Assembly (NCBI GenBank): GCA_003554965.1
Contig: PWHR01000035.1
Span: 1 to 40,284 of the forward strand
Source of the DNA: Thermoplasmata archaeon
GTDB lineage: Archaea > Thermoplasmatota > Thermoplasmata > Halarchaeoplasmatales > Halarchaeoplasmataceae
DNA length: 40,284 bases
Direction of reading: 5' to 3'
The notes beneath the pieces were generated by a model that saw nothing but the letters and a program-made list of their open reading frames with translations, did no database searches and was not told where the DNA came from. Shown here one piece after another: positions 31,576 through 40,284 of the stretch. The position numbers and the translations under genes were made by a program. Every line of letters starts with the position of its first letter. The stretch's first letter is position 1.

Positions 31576-32313
31576 TTGAAAGAGAATGTATTCGAACCGG
31601 TTGTGAAAAAAGAGGGCGCTGGAGCCGAGGTAAAGAGACTCTTTCCGTCCTCAAGTCTTGACCATATAGATCCTTTTGTACTCCTCGATGAATTTTTCGT
31701 TGAAGCAGACAAGGGTTTTCCGAAGCACCGCCACGCCGGGTTTGAAGCTGTGACGTATATCCTAGAAGGAGGATTCAGACACGAGGATGATATGGGTAAC
31801 GATTCAGTGGTCGGAGAAGGTGGTGTTCAGAAATTCTCCGCCGGGAGCGGGATAAGACATTCAGAGATGCCCGCAGGAGAGAAGGATGCCCACGGCTTTC
31901 AGCTTTGGATAAATCTCCCGAAGGAGAAGAAGGATATGGAGCCGAATTATCAAAAAGTGGAGTTCGAAGACGTACCGAAGATAAAAAGAGACAATACTGT
32001 GATCAGGACGATCATAGGTGAGGGTTCCCCGGTGAAGGTGGAGACCGATGTGAAGTACCAGGACCTTTCATTAAAGAGAGCCTGTTTCACTTCTATAGAT
32101 ATACCTGAAGATCACGAAGGCTTACTTTATCTCTACAATGGTGAGATAGTCATCGAACAAGGTGAAAACAAGCTCAGTTTGACGGAAGGAGAGGCTTATG
32201 TCCCTTCAGGAGAGAGATTTTCCATCGGATGTACCGAGGATTCGAACTTCATAATGGTATCCGGAAAGCCCCACCATCAGGAGATAAGGTTGGAAGGTTC
32301 GATAGTCAGGTGA
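31576..32313 (+). CDS. Pirin family protein
   Basis: 245 residues, bicupin. The N-terminal cupin has the Fe-binding set: HRHAGFEAVTY (two His) and GIRHSEMPAG (His and Glu). Homologues are quercetinase-like dioxygenases or redox sensors. The start is TTG at 31576 with GGGTGG at 6-nt spacing. An ATG five bases earlier is in another frame and ends after two codons. It is convergent with mscS. Confidence 0.9.
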   Translation: MKENVFEPVVKKEGAGAEVKRLFPSSSLDHIDPFVLLDEFFVEADKGFPKHRHAGFEAVTYILEGGFRHEDDMGNDSVVGEGGVQKFSAGSGIRHSEMPAGEKDAHGFQLWINLPKEKKDMEPNYQKVEFEDVPKIKRDNTVIRTIIGEGSPVKVETDVKYQDLSLKRACFTSIDIPEDHEGLLYLYNGEIVIEQGENKLSLTEGEAYVPSGERFSIGCTEDSNFIMVSGKPHHQEIRLEGSIVR

Positions 32314-32322
32314 TCTTTTCCT

Positions 32323-33147
32323 CTAAAGGTCGGCTTCTGACATCAATTTTCCATCCACGTGTATGTCTCTCTGCGGGTACGGTATCTCTATATCCGCCTC
32401 GTTGTAAGCTTTGAAGATGCCTTTAGTGAGACGGAACCTGACCAACCAGTATCTATCCTTGTCGGTCCATGCTTTCAACATCAGGTTCACTGAAGAGTCC
32501 CCGAGATCGGTCACGTCCACCTGGGGTTTTGGATCATCTAAAACTTCCTCGTTAGAAGTCAAAAAGTCCATGGCGACTTGTACCGCTTTATCTACGTTTC
32601 CGTCATAACTTATACCGACTGGGATATCTACCCTTCTTTTATCCATCCTCGAGTAGTTGATTATCGGCTCATCCCAGATCAGCTTGTTAGGGATGGTGAT
32701 CCTTGTGTTATCGGGCTTTAGCAATTCGGTGGCCATCAGGCCTACAGAGATCACGATACCTTCCTGTCCCTGCACTTCCACTCTTTCCTTCTTATCTATC
32801 GGTCTCAAAGCGGCTATCCATACACCGGAAAAGAGGTTGTTCATGGTGTCCTGAAGACCGAAACCCAGCACCAGGCCGGCTACGGCGGAAAATCCCAACA
32901 CTACAGAGCCAACATCGAATCCTACCGTAGAGGCGGCCAAAAGGATCACGATGATGTAGAGAAATATACTCAAGAAGCGGCCTAGAAAATCGACCACCAA
33001 CTTAGGCAGTTTGGTTTTTCTAAGACTTCCTTTGAACAGGTAAACTACTAATTTAGCTAGAAAGTATCCTGCTGCTAAAATTATAAGTGCCACAACGATG
33101 TTAAAAACCCGAACTCCCAGATAGGGTATCGTGGATTCTAAAGGCAT
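32323..33147 (-). CDS. mscS: Small-conductance mechanosensitive channel (MscS family)
   Basis: 274 residues. Three membrane helices lie in the first ~100 residues. The pore-lining helix 3 has GSVVLGFSAVAGLVLGFGLQ, followed by the cytoplasmic beta domain with NNLFSGVWIAALRPI and the conserved PN in ITIPNKLIW. It releases solutes on hypo-osmotic shock. The proximity to Trk K+ uptake and acidic proteome fit osmotic adaptation, although the genes are not one operon. Confidence 0.92.
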   Translation of the reverse strand: MPLESTIPYLGVRVFNIVVALIILAAGYFLAKLVVYLFKGSLRKTKLPKLVVDFLGRFLSIFLYIIVILLAASTVGFDVGSVVLGFSAVAGLVLGFGLQDTMNNLFSGVWIAALRPIDKKERVEVQGQEGIVISVGLMATELLKPDNTRITIPNKLIWDEPIINYSRMDKRRVDIPVGISYDGNVDKAVQVAMDFLTSNEEVLDDPKPQVDVTDLGDSSVNLMLKAWTDKDRYWLVRFRLTKGIFKAYNEADIEIPYPQRDIHVDGKLMSEADL

Positions 33148-33202
33148 ATTGTCAAAACGGTAACTGTATTAAGATTATAAATCTTTTTCTCTTACCATTT
33201 TT

Positions 33203-33481
33203 TCAGCCCAGCACCTCTTCGTCTACTTCTCTGCTCTCATCCTCCAATCTTCTTTTCAGCCTATCTATCTCCATCTGCTGTTCTAAAAGTATGGAGAAGA
33301 AGACGGATTCGACTGGATCGGGATTGGTCTGTGACTGTGAAGCCGAGACGTGCCTTTTCGCCTTTTTGAACAGCTCATCGAACATCTTTTTCTCTTCCTT
33401 TCTGAGGATCCTCCTGTAATCCCGCCATTCAGATTCTATCCTCTCGAGCTCTTCCCTAAAGGTCGGTACGCTCTTTCCCAT
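33203..33481 (-). CDS. Small coiled-coil protein conserved in euryarchaea
   Basis: 92 residues, nearly all helical. It begins MGKSVPTFREELERIESEW, which resembles a short unnamed protein I recall from haloarchaea and other euryarchaea (pattern PT-R--L---E-EW--FRR-L). The middle NPDPVESVFFSILLEQQ block is also typical. The end is a charged coiled coil. No catalytic motif, so probably a structural or binding role. It has its own TATA-like element (TTTAAATATC, about 33509-33518). Confidence 0.65.
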   Translation of the reverse strand: MGKSVPTFREELERIESEWRDYRRILRKEEKKMFDELFKKAKRHVSASQSQTNPDPVESVFFSILLEQQMEIDRLKRRLEDESREVDEEVLG

Positions 33482-33612
33482 GTTATCATACTTGATCGAA
33501 GTTTAGAAGATATTTAAAGAAAAGTGGTGGAGAGGTGAGTGAAAGTTAAAAGCTATAATGGAACAACCAAAAGTTTAAAGCCTTCCGTCTATTTTTCTTT
33601 TTCCCGTGTAAA

Positions 33613-35268
33613 ATGACGAAATTCATAATAATCACGGGCGGCGTTTTATCAGGATTGGGCAAAGGTGTCGTGACCTCTTCTCTGGGTAAGCTTTTGAAAG
33701 CTAGAGGTTTTTCTGTTACCTCTATAAAGATAGATCCTTATCTGAACTGCGACGCCGGAACCATGAACCCCTTCGAACACGGTGAAGTCTTCGTTCTGAA
33801 GGATGGAACGGAAGTGGATTTAGACTTGGGTAACTACGAGCGTTTTTTGGATACTGATCTGATAGGTAAAGACAATATAACCACTGGAAAGGTCTATCGT
33901 ACGGTTATAGAGAAAGAGAGGGCCGGCGATTATCTGGGAAAGACGGTTCAGATAATCCCCCACATCACGGACGAGATCAACAGGAGGATCTGGGAAGTGG
34001 CTGAAGAGACGGAAGTCGATATAGTCTTGATCGAACTGGGAGGCACTGTAGGCGACATAGAGAGCATGCCCTTTTTAGAAGCTGTGAGACAGCTCCACAT
34101 GGACGTCGGAGAGGAAGAAAATAACGCTCTATTCATACATACAACCCTTGTACCTGTCTTGGATGTGGTCGGCGAACAGAAGACCAAGCCCACTCAACAT
34201 TCCGTCAAGGCCCTGCGTGAGATAGGCATAGAACCGGACGTCGTAGTGGGCAGATCTAAAAACAAACTGGAGGAGTCCACCAAAAAGAAGATATCTTTAT
34301 TCTGTGACGTGCCGGAAAAAGCTGTGATATCATCGCCAAATGCAAAGAGCATCTACAGAGTGCCGCTGATACTCCAGAAGGAAGGTTTGACCGAATGTGT
34401 TATGGAAGGATTGAACCTTTCTGAAGTTCTGGAGCAAAAAGAAGACCTTTCCGTGGAAAAGGTACACAGGATGGACGAGTGGAAAGGCTTCCTCGAAAGA
34501 TTCGAAAATCCCACTTCCAAGATAGACATCGCTCTTGTAGGCAAATACTGCGATCTGGAAGACGCTTACGTCAGCCATGAACAGGCATTGAACCACTGCA
34601 GAGCTAAAACCAAAACTAAGATAAACATAAAGTACCTCGAATCAGAAGATCTAGAAGGAAAAGATTGCTCGGAAAAGCATCTTGGGGATGTAGATGGTCT
34701 ACTGATACCTGGCGGTTTCGGTGATAGAGGTGTCGAAGGTAAGATCGATGCCTTGAATTATGCCCGTAAGAACGATCTTCCGACATTGGCGATCTGTTTG
34801 GGCTTTCAGCTTTCAGTGGTCGAATTCGCTAGGAACGTCCTCGGTTACGATGAGGCTCACAGCTATGAGTTTGATGAGAAGACTCCGGATCCTGTTATCC
34901 ATCTTCTACCCATGCAGAGAGGCATAGATCAGATGGGAGGTACTATGAGATTGGGAGCGGAGGAAATCGAAATCAAAGAAGGCACTAAAGTCCATGAGAT
35001 ATACGGCTCTACTGAGATCAACGAAAGGCACAGACACCGCTATGAGGTGAATCTGGATTACAAAGATGAGCTCGAATCCCACGGCATGGTGTTCAGCGCT
35101 CAATCGCCGAACGGAAAGAGGATGGAGATGTTAGAGCTCGAAGATCATCCCTTCTTTATCGGCTGTCAGTTCCATCCAGAATTTCAATCTAGGCCCATGA
35201 AACCCGCTCCATTGTTCCTAGAGTTCGTGAACTCGATGCTGGAGCAGGATGATGGTGAGAGTGGATGA
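33613..35268 (+). CDS. pyrG: CTP synthase
   Basis: 551 residues. It converts UTP to CTP with glutamine. The N-terminal synthase domain has the P-loop [34 protein letters not shown] and [11 protein letters not shown]. The C-terminal class I glutaminase has the Cys nucleophile in LAICLGFQ and His/Glu in [11 protein letters not shown]. It overlaps guaAa by ATGA. A TATA element AGTTTAAAG lies near 33570-33578. Confidence 0.97.
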   Translation: MTKFIIITGGVLSGLGKGVVTSSLGKLLKARGFSVTSIKIDPYLNCDAGTMNPFEHGEVFVLKDGTEVDLDLGNYERFLDTDLIGKDNITTGKVYRTVIEKERAGDYLGKTVQIIPHITDEINRRIWEVAEETEVDIVLIELGGTVGDIESMPFLEAVRQLHMDVGEEENNALFIHTTLVPVLDVVGEQKTKPTQHSVKALREIGIEPDVVVGRSKNKLEESTKKKISLFCDVPEKAVISSPNAKSIYRVPLILQKEGLTECVMEGLNLSEVLEQKEDLSVEKVHRMDEWKGFLERFENPTSKIDIALVGKYCDLEDAYVSHEQALNHCRAKTKTKINIKYLESEDLEGKDCSEKHLGDVDGLLIPGGFGDRGVEGKIDALNYARKNDLPTLAICLGFQLSVVEFARNVLGYDEAHSYEFDEKTPDPVIHLLPMQRGIDQMGGTMRLGAEEIEIKEGTKVHEIYGSTEINERHRHRYEVNLDYKDELESHGMVFSAQSPNGKRMEMLELEDHPFFIGCQFHPEFQSRPMKPAPLFLEFVNSMLEQDDGESG

Positions 35269-35837
35269 AGATCGACGTGGTCGATAACGGGGGACAATGG
35301 ACCCATAGAGAGTGGAGAGTTCTGAAAGGACTTAATGTCGATTCGGAGATAATACCCAATGACACTCCCGTAGAGGAGATCGAGGTGGACGGGTTGGTAC
35401 TTTCAGGAGGTGCACCCCGCATCTCGGATGAAAAGATGGAGTTGGGAGAAACGGCGAGTTATCTTGAAGAACTAGAGGTGCCTATCTTGGGTATATGTGT
35501 AGGAGCGCAGTTCATCGCCGAGTACTTCGGTGGTGAAACAGGCAGTGCTGAAAAACCCGAGTACGGTAAAACGGTCATCGAAGTTTTGGAAGAAGATGAT
35601 CTTTTCGTAGGTACTGAGAAAGAATTCGTTGTATGGGAATCTCACAACGACGAGATAAAAGCATTGGGTCCTGATATGCTAAAGTTGGCTCTTTCAGAAT
35701 CATGTCCTATACAGGCGTTCAAGCATGAATCCAAGATGATATATGGTTTACAATTTCACCCTGAAGTCGAACATACGGAGCACGGCAAAAGGATATTCGA
35801 GAATTTTATCGACGTTTGTAGGAGATTTCAACGATAA
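35265..35837 (+). CDS. guaAa: GMP synthase, glutaminase subunit A
   Basis: 190 residues. This is the class I amidotransferase half of the split archaeal GMP synthase. It supplies ammonia to the separate PP-ATPase subunit, which is not in the window. [14 protein letters not shown] is the archaeal N-terminus, the nucleophile Cys is in GICVGAQ, and His-Glu are in [13 protein letters not shown]. The usual His after GICxG is Ala here. It overlaps pyrG by 4 bp (ATGA), so both amidotransferases are translated together. Confidence 0.94.
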   Translation: MKIDVVDNGGQWTHREWRVLKGLNVDSEIIPNDTPVEEIEVDGLVLSGGAPRISDEKMELGETASYLEELEVPILGICVGAQFIAEYFGGETGSAEKPEYGKTVIEVLEEDDLFVGTEKEFVVWESHNDEIKALGPDMLKLALSESCPIQAFKHESKMIYGLQFHPEVEHTEHGKRIFENFIDVCRRFQR

Positions 35838-35893
35838 TTTTAAATTCTAGTAGGATTCGTGTTCATCTGTGTAAAAACTAAAAGTTGATCAAC

Positions 35894-37339
35894 ATGTGCG
35901 GTATCGTTGGCGTGTTAGGCTCGGGAAAAGCTTCCTCAGAACTGTACAACGGTCTTTTAGCTATTCAGCATCGAGGCCAAAACGGAGCTGGCATGTACGT
36001 TTTTGATGGAGACGCTGCAGTTTTAAAAAAAGATAAAGGTCTCATAGGAGAGGTATTCGATGAGGAGACACTAGAAGGTTTAGAAGGGAGCAGCGGTATA
36101 GGCCATGTGAGGTACCCCACGATCGGCTCCGACGTGGAACGCGATGCTCAACCCTTCAAGGTCGAGGAACCCATCGAGATAGCGATGGCCCATAATGGGA
36201 ACATAGTCAATTATAGAGAGATGGTGGAAGAGTACGAGCTAGAATTGGATTCTACGTGTGACCTCGAATTGATACTTCACATATTTGCTAAAGAGCTCGA
36301 TAAGGAAGATAAGATAGACGAAGATGCACTTTTTTCAGCCGTTGAAAGGGTGATGGAAAAGTTGAACGGGAGTTATTCAGTCGTAGCTATGATCCCGGAC
36401 TTCGGACTCTTCCTTTTCAGAGATCCTAAGGGTATAAGGCCTTTCGTCTTCGGAAAGAAAGTCAATCTGAACGGCACCAGTTTTGCTGTAGCCTCCGAGA
36501 ACACTGTTTTGGATATACTGGGTTACAAAGTGCTGAGGGACGTACTCCCTGGAGAAGCGATACTGATCAAAGAGGACAGGTCTTATCAGGCTAGGCAGCT
36601 CAAAAATATGGAGCCGAAACACTGCATGTTCGAATGGGTTTACTTCGCAAGACCCGACTCCACCATCGAGAGGATAAACGTCTACGAGGCGCGCTTCAGG
36701 TTGGGTCGGCAGCTGGCCAAGGAGTGGAAAAAGAAGAACGATCACAAGCTCGATGTAGTGATCCCTGTTCCAGATACCGCAAGGACCCACGCTTTGGCGG
36801 TTGCGGAGGAATTGGATATCCCTTACCGAGAAGGCCTCCTGAGGAACAGATATATCGGCAGGACCTTCATAATGCCCGATCAGACTTCCAGAGAGACCGC
36901 GGTTAAAACCAAGCTGAATCCTATAATCGAGGAAGTCAAAGGGAAAAAGGTCGGATTGGTGGATGATAGCATAGTGAGAGGGACGACCTCCAAAAAGCTG
37001 ATCAAACTGATAAGAGACTGCAAAGCGGAAGAAGTGCACTTCCTTGTGGGCTCTCCTCCGATAGTTTCACCCTGCTATTACGGCATAGATATACCCACTA
37101 AAGAAGAATTGGAAGCTTCTGACAAGACCATAAAAGAGATAGAGAAAGATATCGGCGCGGATTCGCTGACCTATCAGAGCATAGACGGTCTGGTGAGAGG
37201 CGTCGCGAAAAAGAAAGATCATTTGTGTTTGGCGTGCCTGGATGAAAACTATCCCACAAGAGTCCGTGAAGATATAAGGGACTATTTTGAAGATATGAGG
37301 AGAAAAGAGAGAAAAAAGGTAAAACAGGGATCTAACTAA
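35894..37339 (+). CDS. purF: Amidophosphoribosyltransferase
   Basis: 481 residues. It is the first committed step of purine synthesis. Start chosen at ATG 35894 because the next residue is the Cys nucleophile (MCGIVGVLG), which must become N-terminal; an in-frame TTG at 35885 would bury it. Other motifs: HRGQNGAG, the PRPP loop VGLVDDSIVRGTTS. Cysteines in KHCMFEWVYFARPDS, SPCYYGID and HLCLACLDENYP match the [4Fe-4S] cluster of the Bacillus-type enzyme, an oxygen-sensitive feature. It converges on purA with a 6-bp gap. Confidence 0.95.
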   Translation: MCGIVGVLGSGKASSELYNGLLAIQHRGQNGAGMYVFDGDAAVLKKDKGLIGEVFDEETLEGLEGSSGIGHVRYPTIGSDVERDAQPFKVEEPIEIAMAHNGNIVNYREMVEEYELELDSTCDLELILHIFAKELDKEDKIDEDALFSAVERVMEKLNGSYSVVAMIPDFGLFLFRDPKGIRPFVFGKKVNLNGTSFAVASENTVLDILGYKVLRDVLPGEAILIKEDRSYQARQLKNMEPKHCMFEWVYFARPDSTIERINVYEARFRLGRQLAKEWKKKNDHKLDVVIPVPDTARTHALAVAEELDIPYREGLLRNRYIGRTFIMPDQTSRETAVKTKLNPIIEEVKGKKVGLVDDSIVRGTTSKKLIKLIRDCKAEEVHFLVGSPPIVSPCYYGIDIPTKEELEASDKTIKEIEKDIGADSLTYQSIDGLVRGVAKKKDHLCLACLDENYPTRVREDIRDYFEDMRRKERKKVKQGSN

Positions 37340-37345
37340 AAGTTT

Positions 37346-38641
<1,296 letters not shown>

Positions 38642-38660
38642 CTACAAGGTAGAACTTTTT

Positions 38661-38672
38661 CATATAAAAAAT
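38661..38672 (-). promoter_or_regulatory. TATA box of purA
   Basis: Minus-strand ATTTTTTATATG, centred 31 bp upstream of the purA start. Confidence 0.45.
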
Positions 38673-38747
38673 TAGTGAGACTAAGTAGGATTAGATCGAT
38701 AGAGCTCCGTTGCAGGAGAAACTCGATGATCTGAATTCGATCCTATC

Positions 38748-39305
38748 TCACTCCCTTTCTACCTTTTCCGCCTCCTTGACGACCGAAAATTCCTCTCCCT
38801 TGACATGGCAGATGGAGCCGAGTTCTTCTAAGTTGATTCTGCCGTTTTTTATCGCTCGCTCATCTGCAGATATATGGACGACTTTTCCGATGAGTAAAGA
38901 ATGGTCCTCTCCATGGAACTCGTCCCAGTACTCGCATTCTATGTTCACAGGAGCTTCTTTGACATGGTAAGGCCCGATTTTTTCAGCTTTTTTCTCAGTT
39001 AGACCCACTTCTTCAAATTCGCTTTTTTCTCTTGGTAAAGAGACTTCCGTTTCGATGCCTTTTTTCATCCAGCTCTCGGTCAAGGGGACTACAACGAATC
39101 CTTCCATATCTCTAGCGTTCAACAGGGTGTCTTTTTCCAGACCAGATGAGATCGCCAAAAGCGGTGGATCGAAAGCGACAGGTGTTACAAAACTGTAGGG
39201 CGCTATGTTCGCGTTCCCTTCTTCATCGATCGTGGATACGCAGACAGTAGGTCTAGGAGCTATAAAACCATAATATTCTTTTGAAGATATCTCTTTCTCG
39301 GACAT
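38748..39305 (-). CDS. Flavin reductase-like protein (flavoredoxin type)
   Basis: 185 residues from ATG 39305, preceded by AAGGTGA; the GTG at 39314 lies within that site. The fold is the FMN-binding split barrel: GFIAPRPTVCVSTIDEEGNANIAPYSF, FDPPLLAISS and the later HSLLIGKVVHI strand. Relatives carry electrons between flavins and partner redox proteins in anaerobes. The partner here is unknown. It is separated from purA by 112 bp holding only the purA promoter. Confidence 0.87.
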   Translation of the reverse strand: MSEKEISSKEYYGFIAPRPTVCVSTIDEEGNANIAPYSFVTPVAFDPPLLAISSGLEKDTLLNARDMEGFVVVPLTESWMKKGIETEVSLPREKSEFEEVGLTEKKAEKIGPYHVKEAPVNIECEYWDEFHGEDHSLLIGKVVHISADERAIKNGRINLEELGSICHVKGEEFSVVKEAEKVERE

Positions 39306-39374
39306 GATGTTCACCTTGTTTTTAGGATACTGACGAGATACTTATCTCTTTCCGTGTATTTGGAGATAAGGAGT

Positions 39375-39977
39375 TCACTCACATCCAGGACAGATACCTT
39401 TCATAACGATAGAACCGTCAACTTTTCTCTCGGGATTCCGTCCCACTTCATGATCATCCGGATCTATGATCCAATCATCGGGCACCGTATTTTCTATAGC
39501 TCTGTAGGATTTGACCTCTTTCCCGCAGTTCAAACATCGGAAGTATTCCTTCTCCATCTCTTTATCTGTTCTTTCAGCGACATCCTGAACATCTTTTATC
39601 AAAACCGTCGTTCCGTGAGTCATGGTGAATTCTCCCTTTATCCTTTCTCCGTCAGCGTATATCTCTCCATCACCATAGACCTCTATCGCATCCACGTCCT
39701 TCCAATCATCGTCTAGGCTTCCGATCATACCAGAGTATATACGTTTAGCTTTTCCGTCATCCCATCTTTTGACTAGATATTCGGAAGGGTCGATCTCCGA
39801 TGCCTTTTCAAGAGGGTTATCTTCCATCTCTTTTTTGATCTCCATCTTACCGGGTTTTTCCTTATCTGAAAGATCTTCGGAAGGGATGAGGACTGAATTT
39901 ACCAATTTCCCCTCTTCTATCACGTTACCCGGGATACAGCCGTCCTCGTCTTCAATACCGAAATACAACTTTTTCAT
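39375..39977 (-). CDS. Unknown acidic protein with C-terminal split zinc ribbon
   Basis: 200 residues. The N-terminus MKKLYFGIEDEDGCIPGN and an acidic middle show no known motif. The last ~55 residues have CLNCG and, about 45 residues later, CPGC at the very end, forming a zinc site with a long insert. It is upstream of the flavin reductase gene (69-bp gap) on the same strand. The insertion element begins only ~65 bp upstream of its ATG, so its promoter may lie at or near the junction. No family recognised. Confidence 0.65.
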   Translation of the reverse strand: MKKLYFGIEDEDGCIPGNVIEEGKLVNSVLIPSEDLSDKEKPGKMEIKKEMEDNPLEKASEIDPSEYLVKRWDDGKAKRIYSGMIGSLDDDWKDVDAIEVYGDGEIYADGERIKGEFTMTHGTTVLIKDVQDVAERTDKEMEKEYFRCLNCGKEVKSYRAIENTVPDDWIIDPDDHEVGRNPERKVDGSIVMKGICPGCE

Positions 39978-40042
39978 CGAAGATACCTGATCGAGCAGAG
40001 ACCAAGTGTGATTAGTATTTTTGGTTGCGATGGCTCAAATAT

Positions 40043-40145
40043 GTGACGTCCTCCTTCACCCTAGAAGGGTGAGGCTTCCTACGGAGCCACTGACTCCTTG
40101 CACAAGCCCAGAAGTTGCATTCCGCTCGCCGACTTTTGTTTTACC
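40043..40145 (-). ncRNA. Candidate omega-RNA (reRNA) 3' portion
   Basis: In IS605-group elements the RNA guide overlaps the 3' end of tnpB, ends with a hairpin, and takes its guide from the flank just past the right end. Here the hairpin is at 40056-40072 and the guide would be the minus-strand bases from 40042 downward (starting ATATTTGAGCC). The upstream RNA boundary cannot be set. Confidence 0.45.
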
Positions 40146-40284
40146 CAAACACAGAGGTCTGGTCATCGCTTCCAGCTCGAAGGGCCGCGCCACAACACCA
40201 TGTCAATTCATGATCGGCCCCTGCCTGCAAAAGCGGTCTCTTCAAACTTTCTGCAGGCCCGTGTCTGGAACCACTACCTAAAAC
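40141..40284 (-). CDS. tnpB: TnpB-like RNA-guided nuclease, C-terminal fragment (partial)
   Basis: 47 residues up to TAA at 40141-40143; the rest lies beyond the window. The frame is open to the edge. The peptide (VLGSGSRHGPAES..., LLQAGADHELTWC, AGSDDQTSVFG) resembles the variable tail found after the zinc finger and last catalytic motif of archaeal TnpB. No catalytic residue is visible in the fragment, so the call rests on the tail and the element end beside it. The longer plus-strand frame over the same bases is a shadow. Confidence 0.5.
   Translation of the reverse strand, partial: VLGSGSRHGPAESLKRPLLQAGADHELTWCCGAALRAGSDDQTSVFG

Larger units (their letters stand above)
40043..40284 (-). 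mobile_element. Right end of an IS200/IS605-type (tnpB) element, continues past the window
   Basis: The minus strand has the tnpB C-terminus, then ~98 nt with a terminal hairpin TCACCC-N5-GGGTGA (40056-40072), followed by AGGAGGACGTCAC. This end structure is typical of archaeal IS1341/IS605-group elements. The GC content is higher than in neighbouring genes. The element boundary is placed at 40042/40043. Confidence 0.6.

Noticed and set aside
40021-40281. 86-codon plus frame at the right edge
   Set aside because: It overlaps the tnpB tail and hairpin on the opposite strand and has no protein-like features.

Overview
The window comes from a euryarchaeal chromosome of moderate GC. The evidence is an archaeal S13-S4-S11-RpoD operon with a Fe-S RpoD, Nop10, a PAC2 protein, an archaeal-type ThrRS, split transketolase and split GMP synthase, tRNAs without encoded CCA, TATA-box promoters placed 25-40 bp before starts, and many leaderless or GTG/TTG starts. 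Proteins are strongly acidic (Glu/Asp-rich), Arg is mostly AGA/AGG, and several DUF835/PAS/GAF-type proteins occur. This would fit an anaerobic, possibly salt-adapted lineage, but I cannot place it below Euryarchaeota from sequence alone.

Layout. (1) 1-2,867: an accessory, decaying stretch bounded by tRNA-Leu(GAG) at 2783-2867 and an 18-bp copy of that tRNA's 3' end at 104-121. It looks like the footprint of an integrative element. It holds a zinc-ribbon membrane protein with an in-frame stop, a GIY-YIG-like protein, two degraded ~230-bp direct repeats and several gene scraps. (2) 3,029-6,089: ribosomal/RNA polymerase operon plus rlmE, all on minus. (3) 6,199-12,268: two small proteins and thrS (+); a bacterial-type metK (-); then lplA, a lipoyl-synthase-like radical SAM protein and a methyltransferase (+). 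(4) 12,279-16,751: a minus-strand operon nop10-PAC2-DUF835-DHH-M50, then a membrane protein. (5) 16,837-20,940: pentose phosphate genes (tktA, tktB, transaldolase), a methyltransferase, and purN. (6) 21,085-24,680: a giant REC/PAS/GAF sensor without a kinase domain, tRNA-Ser(GCT), and a TPR protein. (7) 24,685-27,837: potassium uptake (TrkH, TrkA and a Cdc48-N-like small protein). (8) 27,947-33,481: S9 peptidase, a VapBC toxin-antitoxin pair, a scrap of a second S9 peptidase, an OYE-family reductase, pirin, MscS and a coiled-coil protein. (9) 33,613-38,635: nucleotide synthesis (pyrG-guaAa, purF, purA). (10) 38,748-40,284: a flavin reductase, an unknown zinc-ribbon protein, and the right end of an IS200/IS605-type element with the tnpB C-terminus and an omega-RNA-like hairpin.

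Most of the window is core metabolism and information processing. The parts that most deserve a second look are the tRNA-anchored decayed element (1-2,867), the S9-remnant/VapBC junction, the tnpB end at the right edge, and a REC-like 30-codon ORF abutting the sensor gene. One gene shorter than 60 codons (nop10) was found by hand-translating an intergenic gap.
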